Positions 53,860 through 62,226 of a stretch of 64,000 bases of DNA are shown one piece after another. Under the pieces are notes generated by a model. That model saw only the letters and a program-made list of their open reading frames with translations, was not told the DNA's origin and did no database searches. Source of the stretch: Hanamia caeni (lineage in GTDB: Bacteria; Bacteroidota; Bacteroidia; Chitinophagales; Chitinophagaceae). Both the position numbers and the translations under genes were made by a program. The stretch is from the NCBI RefSeq assembly GCF_003721595.1, contig NZ_RJJR01000013.1:161405-225404 (forward strand). The letters are read 5' to 3'. Within the stretch, counting starts at the first letter, position 1. Every line of letters starts with the position of its first letter.

Positions 53860-56028
53860 ATGAAATTTTTTACACCCGGGGTTAGAAACGCAAACAAATT
53901 AAAAAGAACTTTTATTGCTGCCTTTCTCATAATAATCACTTATTCCGCACAGGCTCAAATCCGCACTTACAGCCAGGTTTATTCTGACAACATCAAAGGC
54001 GGCACCACCATTATAGGAAATACATTGCTGAATATTGTCAGCAATAATAAAGTGGACACTTTTAAGATGAATAACAATCGCAGCAATGGCAGCAGCGCTT
54101 ATGGCAATGATGATGAAGATATGGAAAACATTGATATTGACGGTAATGCCGGAAACGGGAAAGCTACCAGGAATTCTTCCAGCGCTGACCTGATACTCCC
54201 TGCAGGAACCAATACCATCAAACTGGCGCGCCTATATTGGGGAGGCCGCGTGAAAGATTCGGAATTTGATCTGTCATCTAACCAAAACAGGACGGTAAAA
54301 ATCCGTAAGGGCACAACCGATACTTATTCAAATGTGACTGCCCTGGGTCTAGATAAAACGCCTATCAGCAATACTTTTGGCTATTCTGAATACCAGGCTT
54401 ATGCAGACATTACGGCTTTTATCAAAAATAACGGGGCCGGAACTTATGAAATAGGAAATGTTCCATTAAGCGTGGGTGCTGTTTCAAATGGCGGCAATCA
54501 CGGCGGTTGGAGCATCGTGGTGGTTTATGAAAACAATAATGAGCCTTATAACAGCGTAAGGGTATACGATGGATTCCAGCAGGTTTATAGTGCCGGAAAT
54601 CCCACTACCACCACGGTTACATTAACAGGGCTTGATGTTCCCTCAGGAACTATGGCAGCCGATGACGCCAAAATGGGTGTAGTGGCGTGGGAAGGCGATG
54701 CCAACCTTACCGGAGATTTTTTAAGAATTAATGGCAATACTTTTTCAAATGCAACCAATGCTTCAGATAATCCATGGAATGGCACTATTACAGACAATGG
54801 AAAACATGTGACCACAAAAAATCCTAACTATACCAACCAAATGGGGATTGATATAGATATGTTTAATGTGGGCAGCGGTTATGGTATTTTACCAAATGCG
54901 AACTCTGTAACGCTGCAATTTGGAACTGAGCAGGATCAATACTATCCAGGTGTTTTTACATTCAACATCAAGATGAAAGATCCGACTATTACTCTTGATA
55001 AAACCGTTACTGACGCTAACAAAAATCATTTAGCCGAAAGCGGCGAAACGCTTACCTACACCTTAAAGGGAGCAAATACCGGAGTTGGAAATGCAAGTGG
55101 AGTGATTGTCTCAGATACGCTGCCTTCAACCATAAGCTACAAACCCGGAACCTTAAAAATAATCAGCTCTCCGGGGATTGCCCCCGGCATACAGACAGAC
55201 AAAGCTGGTGACGATTTTGCCGAATACATTTCCAAGAATGGCGTTAATTCAGTTTCTTTCAGAATTGGTACCGGCGCCACAGCTACCGAAGGCGGCACAT
55301 TGGCTGCCGGGCAATCTTACGAAGTTCAGTTTCAGGTGACGGTAAATGACCCCGGCAACGGAAAGGCTGTTCCTTCTATCATGAACATTGCACGTGTTAC
55401 TTCCCAATCAGATGCCGGCGTTAAATTTGTGGACGACGGAACCGCCATCATCAACCCTGAAGCGGGCCCGCTGCCGGTAACGCTGGTAAAATTCACCGCT
55501 AAATTATTGCAGTCAAACCAGGTGCAAATTGACTGGAGCACTTCAATGGAGCTTAACTGTAAGAACTTCATCGTAGAAAGAAGTTATGATGGAAATGTGT
55601 TCACCGGTGTGCAAACAATTGATGGCAACGGGAATTCCAATTTATTGCACAACTATTCAGCTACAGATGATTTACATTCATTTACCGGAACTACTGCTTA
55701 TTACCGTTTGAAACAGATTGATTTTGACGGAAGAGGATATGTTTCAAAAATTATCCCGGTAAAATTAAAATCTGCCGCTAACAAAACTATCATTTCTCCA
55801 AATCCATTTTCAGATTATATCAATATCAATACGCAATGGCAAAATGCGGAAATAGCAACCATAACCATTTTTAATGTACAAGGTAAAATGGTGGTTTCAA
55901 AACAGGTCTCATTGAACAAAGGAAATAATGACATCAGAATTGACAATCTTTCAAATCTTCCTGCCGGAAATTATTACCTCCAGTTGTCATCTGCCACTCA
56001 AAAAATTATTGAGAAGATAGCTAAATAA
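53860..56028 (+). CDS. Secreted T9SS cargo protein with DUF11-type domain
   Basis: 722 residues. After a basic N-terminus and a signal peptide (LIIITYSAQAQ), a long beta-rich N-terminal domain (about 35-370; rich in Asn, Gly and Thr) precedes a DUF11-like Ig domain (about 380-530; SGETLTYTLKGANTGVGNASG, VSDTLPSTISYKPG). A fibronectin-like region follows, then a type A T9SS sorting domain (about 645-722; TIISPNPFSDYINI, NVQGKMVVSKQ, LPAGNYYLQL). The protein is exported across the outer membrane and anchored to the surface. Its role, perhaps adhesion, is inferred. A terminator follows at 56050. Confidence 0.85.
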   Translation: MKFFTPGVRNANKLKRTFIAAFLIIITYSAQAQIRTYSQVYSDNIKGGTTIIGNTLLNIVSNNKVDTFKMNNNRSNGSSAYGNDDEDMENIDIDGNAGNGKATRNSSSADLILPAGTNTIKLARLYWGGRVKDSEFDLSSNQNRTVKIRKGTTDTYSNVTALGLDKTPISNTFGYSEYQAYADITAFIKNNGAGTYEIGNVPLSVGAVSNGGNHGGWSIVVVYENNNEPYNSVRVYDGFQQVYSAGNPTTTTVTLTGLDVPSGTMAADDAKMGVVAWEGDANLTGDFLRINGNTFSNATNASDNPWNGTITDNGKHVTTKNPNYTNQMGIDIDMFNVGSGYGILPNANSVTLQFGTEQDQYYPGVFTFNIKMKDPTITLDKTVTDANKNHLAESGETLTYTLKGANTGVGNASGVIVSDTLPSTISYKPGTLKIISSPGIAPGIQTDKAGDDFAEYISKNGVNSVSFRIGTGATATEGGTLAAGQSYEVQFQVTVNDPGNGKAVPSIMNIARVTSQSDAGVKFVDDGTAIINPEAGPLPVTLVKFTAKLLQSNQVQIDWSTSMELNCKNFIVERSYDGNVFTGVQTIDGNGNSNLLHNYSATDDLHSFTGTTAYYRLKQIDFDGRGYVSKIIPVKLKSAANKTIISPNPFSDYININTQWQNAEIATITIFNVQGKMVVSKQVSLNKGNNDIRIDNLSNLPAGNYYLQLSSATQKIIEKIAK

Positions 56029-56049
56029 TTAAATCGTGAATCCCTTACC

Positions 56050-56080
56050 AAAGCCACCCGCACAAGGTGGCTTTTTGCTT
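56050..56080 (+). terminator. Rho-independent terminator
   Basis: Stem AAGCCACC/GGTGGCTT, loop CGCACAA, then TTT, GC, and TTTTT, 22 nt after the stop of the T9SS cargo gene. Confidence 0.85.
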
Positions 56081-56083
56081 TTT

Positions 56084-56121
56084 ATTAAAAATAAAAATCC
56101 GGGTTATTTATGTGTTTACTG
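56084..56121 (-). repeat. 36-nt intergenic element, copy 10
   Basis: Minus strand: CAGTAAACACATAAATAA then ATTTTTATTTTTAATA, A at position 30. It lies between the T9SS cargo terminator and the AKR promoter and points away from the AKR gene. Confidence 0.65.
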
Positions 56122-56190
56122 TTCCAGACATAAATAAGACACCATCAAAAAAGGCGTGATTGTTGCGGAGCAAAACGGGAATGGGTTTTT

Positions 56191-56221
56191 TTTGGATCAC
56201 TGTGATCAATCATAAATTTTG
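56191..56221 (+). promoter_or_regulatory. Candidate promoter with operator, aldo/keto reductase gene
   Basis: TTTG (56191-56194), 18 nt, TAAATTTTG (56213-56221; one base longer than TAnnTTTG). The spacer holds the perfect palindrome GATCAC-T-GTGATC (56195-56207). That position suits a repressor site. The ATG follows at 56241. Confidence 0.45.
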
Positions 56222-56240
56222 TATTTAAAAATTAAAAAGA

Positions 56241-57230
56241 ATGAAAATTAAATCTTTAGGCACACAAGGATTAACCGCTTCTGAAATGGGACTTGGCTGT
56301 ATGGGAATGAGCGATTTTTACGGCTCACAAAATGACGATGAATCTATAAAAACAATTCATAGCGCCTTCGATCTGGGCATTACATTTTTCGATACTGCAG
56401 ATATGTATGGCCCTTTTAAAAATGAAATTTTAGTCGGCAAGGCTATTAAGCCGTTTCGGAATGAAATTACGCTGGCCACCAAATTTGGCATCTTACGAGA
56501 CCCAGTTGATCCTAAAAAAAGAGGCGTTAACGGAAAGCCCGAATACGTGAAAAGCGCGTGTGAAGCCAGCCTTAAGCGATTGGATGTAGAAGTAATTGAT
56601 TTATATTATTTGCATAGAAAAGACCCCGCAACGCCCATTGAAGAAACCATAGGCGCTATGGGCGAGTTGGTTAAAGAAGGGAAAGTAAAAGCCATAGGCG
56701 TGAGCGAGTTGAATGTTGACACGCTTCGCAAAGCACATGCTACCTTTCCCATTACCGCTTTGCAATCGGAATACAGCTTGTGGTCGCGCGAGCCTGAAGC
56801 AGAAATTTTGCCGGCGTGCAACGAATTAGGAATTGCGTTTGTGGCCTACAGCCCGCTCGGGCGCGGATTTCTTACCGGGCAAATCAAAACTTTTGAAGAC
56901 CTGGAAGAAGACGATTTCCGGCGCAATTCGCCGCGCTTTATGGGGGAAAATTTTAATAAAAATCTTAACCTGGTAAAAAAAGTAGAAGCCATCGCAAAAG
57001 AAAAAAACTGCACGCCGGCCCAGTTGGCGCTGGCCTGGGTGATGGCGCAGGAAGATTTTATTTTTCCGATTCCGGGAACAAAGAGAGTAAAATACCTGGA
57101 AGAAAATGTGAAAGCGACGGAGATTCATTTATCAGAAAAAGATTTAAGAGAAATTGAAGAAGTGTTTCCTGAAAATGCCGCATCCGGGTTGCGCTATACA
57201 GAAGCAGGAATGAAAACGGTGGATTTGTGA
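56241..57230 (+). CDS. Aldo/keto reductase
   Basis: 329 residues, TIM barrel. Catalytic tetrad: D51 and Y56 in FFDTADMYGP, K81 in LATKFG, and H in DLYYLHRKDP. The cofactor region includes ALQSEYSLWSREPEAE, FVAYSPLGRGFLTG and the NADPH-binding IPGTKRVKYLEEN. It resembles the YajO/IolS-like AKR13 group that reduces aldehydes and quinones with NADPH. The substrate is not predictable. A palindromic site in its promoter suggests local control; it converges on the lipid kinase gene with an 8-nt gap. Confidence 0.9.
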   Translation: MKIKSLGTQGLTASEMGLGCMGMSDFYGSQNDDESIKTIHSAFDLGITFFDTADMYGPFKNEILVGKAIKPFRNEITLATKFGILRDPVDPKKRGVNGKPEYVKSACEASLKRLDVEVIDLYYLHRKDPATPIEETIGAMGELVKEGKVKAIGVSELNVDTLRKAHATFPITALQSEYSLWSREPEAEILPACNELGIAFVAYSPLGRGFLTGQIKTFEDLEEDDFRRNSPRFMGENFNKNLNLVKKVEAIAKEKNCTPAQLALAWVMAQEDFIFPIPGTKRVKYLEENVKATEIHLSEKDLREIEEVFPENAASGLRYTEAGMKTVDL

Positions 57231-57238
57231 ATCAACAT

Positions 57239-58138
57239 TCAGGGCTGAATTAGTTTGTAGGCCGAGGGCAAAATTTCAATTGAAAATTCTTTGCTGGTTT
57301 CTGCCGGATCGCCATCAATATGCAAGGGAGCCAGCCCGGGATTTTCGATTTTTAATTTGTTGGTTTGAAAATAAAGAATGTTTTTCTTCTGCAGTTCTGC
57401 TTTAGAAAAGTGATGAACTTTTCCTGAAATAATTTGTTGCGCAAAAGACAAAACCGCCTGTGTTTTATTTGTTTTTTGTAAAACCACAATATCAAGCAAA
57501 CCATCGCAAATACTGGCTTCCGGCGCCACTTTAAAATTATTTCCAAACTGGTTACTGTTGGCAATGCTGATAAAAAATGCATCCAGATTGATTTTTTTTT
57601 CATCAGCCTCAATTGTAAAAGGATAAGTTTTTGCAGACAAAAAATTCTTTATCGCAATCTTCGTGTACGCATGAAGCCCTCTCGTTTTTCCTTCAGAAAA
57701 ATCATGCGCCACTTTTGCGTCAAAACCTAAGCCGCTTACATGAACACTCAACTTGTTGTTAATCAAAAAAGCATCGGTACATTTTGATTTTCCTGCAAAA
57801 ATTATATCAATTGCTTTATCAACTGAATTAGGGATTCCTGCAGTTCTTGCCAGGCCATTTCCTGAGCCCAATGGAATGATGCCCACATTTACATTCGCGT
57901 TTAAAACCGAAGAAACAATGTGCCTGATGCTTCCGTCACCGCCCGCAATGGCAATGTCAGTTACGCCGTCGTCACGCGTTTTATCATGCAAAAAATTATA
58001 ATTGCCCTCTTTGGAAGTAAATAAAATTTCAAAGGAAATATTATTCGATTCACATTTTTGAATGATCTTTTTTTCAAGATCCATCTTGCTCTTTGTGCCT
58101 GAAACCGGGTTAATGAAAAATAAAATTTTACGGTTCAT
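57239..58138 (-). CDS. YegS/DagK-family lipid kinase
   Basis: 299 residues. The ATP-binding motif GGDGS lies at 66-70 (DIAIAGGDGSIRHI). Further family signatures are LGSGNGLARTAGIP and HVSGLGFDA for the catalytic core, IANSNQFGNNFKVAPEASICDGLLDIVVL, and a C-terminal HIDGDPAE. Members phosphorylate diacylglycerol or related lipids; in bacteria with sphingolipids they may act on those. The exact lipid cannot be inferred. It lies 36 nt downstream of obg on the same strand, suggesting co-transcription. Confidence 0.9.
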   Translation of the reverse strand: MNRKILFFINPVSGTKSKMDLEKKIIQKCESNNISFEILFTSKEGNYNFLHDKTRDDGVTDIAIAGGDGSIRHIVSSVLNANVNVGIIPLGSGNGLARTAGIPNSVDKAIDIIFAGKSKCTDAFLINNKLSVHVSGLGFDAKVAHDFSEGKTRGLHAYTKIAIKNFLSAKTYPFTIEADEKKINLDAFFISIANSNQFGNNFKVAPEASICDGLLDIVVLQKTNKTQAVLSFAQQIISGKVHHFSKAELQKKNILYFQTNKLKIENPGLAPLHIDGDPAETSKEFSIEILPSAYKLIQP

Positions 58139-58174
58139 TCTCGAAAATTATTGGGCAAAAATTTAGTTATAATT

Positions 58175-59164
58175 TCATGTAGTCAGTTCTTTCCATAGCA
58201 AGTCTTTCAGTTCAACGAGCCCTTTATGAGTAACAGATGAAATAAAAATGTGTGGAATATTTGCCGGTAGTTCCTTTTCAATGGCGTCTTTCAATTCATT
58301 ATCCAGCATATCACTTTTACTGATAGCGATTAAAAATTTTTTGTCGAGCAATTCGGGATTGTATTCCTTCAATTCGTTTTTAAGAATCTCAAATTCTTTT
58401 TTATGATCGTTGCTATCTGCCGGAATCAAAAAAAGCAACACCGGGTTTCGTTCAATATGCCGTAAAAACCGGTGTCCAAGGCCTTTGCCTTCAGCCGCGC
58501 CTTCGATAATACCAGGCAAATCGGCTACACAAAAGCTCCTGCTGTCCCTGTAAGGAACCATGCCAAGCTGGGGCGATAAAGTCGTGAAAGCATAATCCGC
58601 AATTTTGGGTTTGGCTGCCGTAATTACAGAAAGTAAAGTTGATTTTCCCGCGTTGGGAAATCCTACCAAACCTACGTCAGCCAGCACTTTCAATTCGAGG
58701 CTTACGAAGCTCTCATCGCCCGGTTCGCCGGGTTGCGCATGCTGCGGCGCCTGGTTGGTAGGTGTGGCAAAATGAGCATTGCCCTGGCCGCCCCTGCCGC
58801 CGCTCATTAGTATTTTTTCTTCGCCATCTTCCAGTATTTCTGTTTGCTTGCCGGTTTCTTCAATGGTAGCAATCGTTCCCAAAGGCACTTCAATGATTAT
58901 GTCTTTTCCATCGTGGCCGGTGCAATTGTTCTTGCTTCCGTTTTCACCATTTTCTGCAAAAACATTTTTAAAATACCGCAAATGCAAAAGTGTCCACAGG
59001 TTTTTATTTCCTTTTAAAATGATATGGCCGCCACGGCCTCCATCGCCGCCATCGGGGCCTCCAAAAGCTGTAAGCTTATTTCTTAAAAAATGCCTGCTGC
59101 CTGCGCCGCCGTGGCCGCTTCTGCAAAAAATTTTTATCAGATCAATAAAATTGGATTTGTCCAT
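58175..59164 (-). CDS. obg: Obg/CgtA GTPase
   Basis: 329 residues. The glycine-rich Obg fold at the N-terminus (FGGPDGGDGGRGGH, and GGRGGQGNAHFATPTNQAP) is followed by the G-domain: GFPNAGKST (G1), a switch region TTLSPQ, DLPGII (G3) and SKSD (G4). The family-specific C-terminal OCT domain is absent; the protein stops just after the G-domain, as in several Bacteroidota. Obg regulates 50S assembly and the stringent response. Divergent from the small lipoprotein gene at 59223. Confidence 0.95.
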   Translation of the reverse strand: MDKSNFIDLIKIFCRSGHGGAGSRHFLRNKLTAFGGPDGGDGGRGGHIILKGNKNLWTLLHLRYFKNVFAENGENGSKNNCTGHDGKDIIIEVPLGTIATIEETGKQTEILEDGEEKILMSGGRGGQGNAHFATPTNQAPQHAQPGEPGDESFVSLELKVLADVGLVGFPNAGKSTLLSVITAAKPKIADYAFTTLSPQLGMVPYRDSRSFCVADLPGIIEGAAEGKGLGHRFLRHIERNPVLLFLIPADSNDHKKEFEILKNELKEYNPELLDKKFLIAISKSDMLDNELKDAIEKELPANIPHIFISSVTHKGLVELKDLLWKELTT

Positions 59165-59222
59165 CCGGTAAATTTCGTAAACTTTTTAAGAACCTTTTTT
59201 GTAATGTTACACGAAAAAAATT

Positions 59223-59570
59223 ATGATTAAAACAATAACTTTTGCAGGTGTCCTGTTTTTATTTGGCTGTGCGGCTCATAAAAATGTAAAAGTTACTAAT
59301 CAAATCCCTTCATGCCTTCGGTCAAAAGTTGATTCAATGTCGGCCAATGCAAGCATAGGAGCGCCGCAATCCATTACCCGCTATAGCTTCCATGGAAAAA
59401 CGGTTTACTATCTAAAGTCAGCTTGCTGCGACAAATATAATATTGTGTATGACAGCGCGTGTAATCTTTTAGGATTTCCGGATGGAGGATTCACTGGCAA
59501 GGGCGATGGGAAAATGGTGGATTTTCACAGGGAAGCAACAGATGGAAAAATAGTGTGGAAGAAGGAATAA
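59223..59570 (+). CDS. Small lipoprotein, DUF6970-like
   Basis: 115 residues. The N-terminus carries a lipoprotein signal (TFAGVLFLFGCAAH; lipid on Cys). The mature part has the pattern YYLKSACCDKYNIVYDSACNLLGFPDGGFTGKGDGKMVDF, broken here as ACCDKYN, DSACNLLG and PDGGFTGKGDGK. Such paired cysteines and the DGGFTGKGDGK stretch match the DUF6970 family. It is probably surface or periplasmic; the role is unknown. Confidence 0.75.
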   Translation: MIKTITFAGVLFLFGCAAHKNVKVTNQIPSCLRSKVDSMSANASIGAPQSITRYSFHGKTVYYLKSACCDKYNIVYDSACNLLGFPDGGFTGKGDGKMVDFHREATDGKIVWKKE

Positions 59571-59583
59571 GTTTGAGCAAAAC

Positions 59584-59617
59584 TTAAATAAATTCAGGCT
59601 TATTTGTCCGTTCACTG
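59584..59617 (-). repeat. 36-nt intergenic element, copy 11
   Basis: Minus strand: CAGTGAACGGACAAATAA then GAATTTATTTAAG, A at position 29. It lies in the convergent gap between the DUF6970 and thioesterase genes. The first 18 bases also occur inside the DUF4271 coding region. Confidence 0.6.
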
Positions 59618-59832
59618 TAAAAATCATTTGGGAATTATTTTCGTGTAGCCATGACCGTTATAAGACTTTTTTCTTTTCTCATTGCGGGGCAAACAAAAAG
59701 AACCTGAGGAATTGAATGGCCCTTTGCCGAAGCATCTCCTAACCAAAATCAATTTCTATTGTGAATTGCTTCTTGCTGGCATTTTATCAAAAATAAAAAC
59801 TATCAGCCTCCCGCAATCACGGGTTAAAATAT

Positions 59833-60252
59833 TCAAACTAAATTTTTTCCAGTTCTGAAGCAGGTTCCCTTAAAAAAAGCGACAAGATGATTATTTTGGT
59901 TGAAGATAGATACATGATAAATCCCGGTAGATTTTCCATTATGAATTTCTTTTGCTTCGGCGGTTAAAACATCATCCACATGCACTGGTTTTATAAAATT
60001 GATGGAGGTATCAAGCGCTACAGATAAATTATTTCGATTGTTACATGCGAAGGCGAATGCACTATCAGCAAGAGAAAAAGCAACCCCGCCATGAACAATT
60101 CCAAATCCGTTAATCATCTCTTTCCTTACGGTCATTTTTAATTTGCTATGGCCGGGCGCTACTTCTAACACTTCAATGCCAAGCCATTTACTGAAAAGAT
60201 CATTTTCTGTTAATTGATGCACCACCTTAGTGGCCAGTTCGTTTTCCGCCAT
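59833..60252 (-). CDS. PaaI-type hotdog thioesterase
   Basis: 139 residues of the hotdog fold. The family signature NGFGIVHGGVAFSLADSAFAFA holds the substrate-binding residues; later phrases are LDTSINFIKPVHVDDVLTAEAKE and AFFKGTCFRTGK. PaaI-like enzymes hydrolyse aromatic acyl-CoA thioesters, often as a salvage step in phenylacetate breakdown. No paa genes are adjacent, so a general acyl-CoA role is equally possible. It diverges from the Gfo/Idh gene. Confidence 0.9.
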   Translation of the reverse strand: MAENELATKVVHQLTENDLFSKWLGIEVLEVAPGHSKLKMTVRKEMINGFGIVHGGVAFSLADSAFAFACNNRNNLSVALDTSINFIKPVHVDDVLTAEAKEIHNGKSTGIYHVSIFNQNNHLVAFFKGTCFRTGKNLV

Positions 60253-60336
60253 AATAATTTTTTGATATCAATTTACAGAAATAAAAACCAATGGATGAAA
60301 AGAACACGAACGGAACTACGCCAAGATTCAGCGTTG

Positions 60337-60373
60337 CAGTAAAGAAATAAATAAAACAATTTTTTATTTTCAT
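60337..60373 (+). repeat. 36-nt intergenic element, copy 12
   Basis: CAGTAAAGAAATAAATAA then TTTTTTATTTTCATC, A at position 30. It lies in the 288-nt divergent gap before the Gfo/Idh gene and closely resembles copy 6 once the 20-nt insert there is removed. Confidence 0.65.
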
Positions 60374-60484
60374 CTTTTGCCAGGTGAAAATCTTCTTAAA
60401 CCAGGTATAGCAATCATTTTAAAAAATTATTGCCCAATGTCGCCCAATATAGAATTTATGAATCCTGTTATTTTTTATAATTAT

Positions 60485-60492
60485 TATATTTG
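60485..60492 (+). promoter_or_regulatory. Candidate -7 box of the Gfo/Idh gene (TATATTTG)
   Basis: Exact TAnnTTTG, overlapping an in-frame TTG at 60490. This favours the ATG at 60541 as the true start. Confidence 0.45.
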
Positions 60493-60540
60493 AAGAAGAA
60501 AACACAACAATTATTTATTTACCAATTAAAATTCAATTCC

Positions 60541-62013
60541 ATGTCAGAAAAAAAACAGGATATTAAGGAGTCATCCGTTTCACGAAGAAATTTTATCCGT
60601 AACACTTCCCTCGCTGCTGCTGGTTTTTATATTGTGCCACGCCATGTGTTGGGAAGGGGTTTTGTAGCGCCCAGTGATAAATTATTAATTGCGGGCGTTG
60701 GCGCGGGAGGAAAGGGAGGTGATGACGATCGCCATTTTGCAAAAACGGGCAAGGCAGAAATCGCTTTTCTTTGTGATGTAGATGATCGCCAGGCAGTACA
60801 AAACCGCAAACTTTTCCCCAAAGCAAAATATTACCACGACTGGCGCGAAATGTTTGATAAAGAACACAAGAACTTTGATGCGGTTGACGTAGGTATCCCG
60901 GATCATAATCACGCAGTGGTAGGTTTTCATGCGATGCAATTAGGCAAACACGTGTATGTACAAAAACCTTTGACCCACGATATCTGGGAAGCGTATATGA
61001 TGGGTGAAGCCGCAAAGAGATATAAGGTGGTTACCCAGATGGGCGACCAGGGAACATCGGGCGATGGTGTTCGCCAATTAAGAGAATGGTATGAAGCAGG
61101 AATTATTGGTGAAGTACATACAGTTCATTGTTGGACAAACCGGCCAGTGTGGCCGCAGGGAGTTCCATGGCCAACAAAAAACCCACCGGTACCAGACGGG
61201 CTCAACTGGGATCTCTGGCTCGGAACCGCGCAGGAGCATCCGTATGAAGATATGATAGTACCATTTAACTGGCGAGGATGGTGGGATTTTGGAACCGGCG
61301 CAATCGGCGATATGGCTTGCCATATTGTTGGCCCGGTGTTTAAAGTGCTTGGGCTTGGATTCCCCACAGAGGTGGTAAGTAGTGTAAGCACACCTTATGT
61401 TGATAACTGGCAACAGGCGTATTATCCACAAAGTGGTCCGGTATCTTCTTCTTCTCATCTTAAGTTTAAAGGAAAAACCGGCCAGGATATTAGCCTTAGC
61501 TGGATGGACGGTGGCATTCAGCCGCCACGCCCCGCAGAGCTTGGCCCCAACGAAGTAATGGGAGGTAAAGGAGATAAAGGAAATGGGGTAATTTTCGAAG
61601 GCACAAAAGGTAAAATGATGTGTGGCGTTTATGGCCAGGATCCGCAATTACTGCCTACTTCCCGAACCAAAGAAGTGAGCGTTCCTCAAAAATATCCGCG
61701 CGTGCCGGGTGGTGAAAACGGGCATTATGGCCAGTGGGTGGAAGCCTGCCTTGCAGGTTATGGCAACATGGAAGTAGATTCACCATTTGTGGAATATGCA
61801 GTTCCGCTTACGCAAAGTATATTGATGGCCAACCTGGCTATCCGTAGTTTTGATTACCGGGAACCAACCGCTGATGGCAAAGGATTTACTTATCCTGGCC
61901 GTGGCATTACGCTCACGTGGGATGCTGAAAACAGGAGGGTGACCAATTTTGATCCTGCCAACCAATTTGTAAAACGCACTTACCGCGAAGGATGGCCTGA
62001 ATTAAAATTCTAG
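60541..62013 (+). CDS. TAT-exported Gfo/Idh/MocA-family oxidoreductase
   Basis: 490 residues from 60541. A twin-arginine signal (VSRRNFIRNTSLAAAGFYIV) indicates export of the folded protein with its cofactor. The NAD-binding fold follows (LIAGVGAGGKGGDDDRHFAK). Then come DVGIPDHNHAVVGFHAMQLGKHVYVQKPLTHD (split here as VGIPDHNHAVV and YVQKPLTHD) and a C-terminal dimerisation domain. Such proteins act on sugars or inositols in the periplasm, and some are GH109-like glycosidases using NAD. The specific sugar is unknown. A terminator lies at 62037. Confidence 0.88.
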   Translation: MSEKKQDIKESSVSRRNFIRNTSLAAAGFYIVPRHVLGRGFVAPSDKLLIAGVGAGGKGGDDDRHFAKTGKAEIAFLCDVDDRQAVQNRKLFPKAKYYHDWREMFDKEHKNFDAVDVGIPDHNHAVVGFHAMQLGKHVYVQKPLTHDIWEAYMMGEAAKRYKVVTQMGDQGTSGDGVRQLREWYEAGIIGEVHTVHCWTNRPVWPQGVPWPTKNPPVPDGLNWDLWLGTAQEHPYEDMIVPFNWRGWWDFGTGAIGDMACHIVGPVFKVLGLGFPTEVVSSVSTPYVDNWQQAYYPQSGPVSSSSHLKFKGKTGQDISLSWMDGGIQPPRPAELGPNEVMGGKGDKGNGVIFEGTKGKMMCGVYGQDPQLLPTSRTKEVSVPQKYPRVPGGENGHYGQWVEACLAGYGNMEVDSPFVEYAVPLTQSILMANLAIRSFDYREPTADGKGFTYPGRGITLTWDAENRRVTNFDPANQFVKRTYREGWPELKF

Positions 62014-62036
62014 ACTTATTTTGGAGAAAAAGAAAG

Positions 62037-62100
62037 AGGCTGTTTCAAATACAAATCATCGTTATAGTCGACGGCAGGTTTGATTTGAGGCAGCCTTTTT
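62037..62100 (+). terminator. Rho-independent terminator
   Basis: Stem of AGGCTG and CAAAT against ATTTG, AGGCAGCCT (two G-T pairs) with a long loop, then TTTTT, 23 nt after the stop of the Gfo/Idh gene. Confidence 0.75.
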
Positions 62101-62136
62101 AATGTTTCAAATTATTTTGAATTCATCTTTTGAATT

Positions 62137-62174
62137 CAGTGAACGAACAAATAAAATGAATTTGTTTTTGTTTT
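62137..62174 (+). repeat. 36-nt intergenic element, copy 13
   Basis: CAGTGAACGAACAAATAA then GAATTTGTTTTTGTTTTC. The 3' T-rich block is present but with G in place of A. It lies between the Gfo/Idh terminator and the GH16 gene, pointing to the latter. Confidence 0.6.
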
Positions 62175-62226
62175 CTGAAAGATTAACTGAAACAATAAAT
62201 CCGGCAACTGAAAACGGAAAACATTT

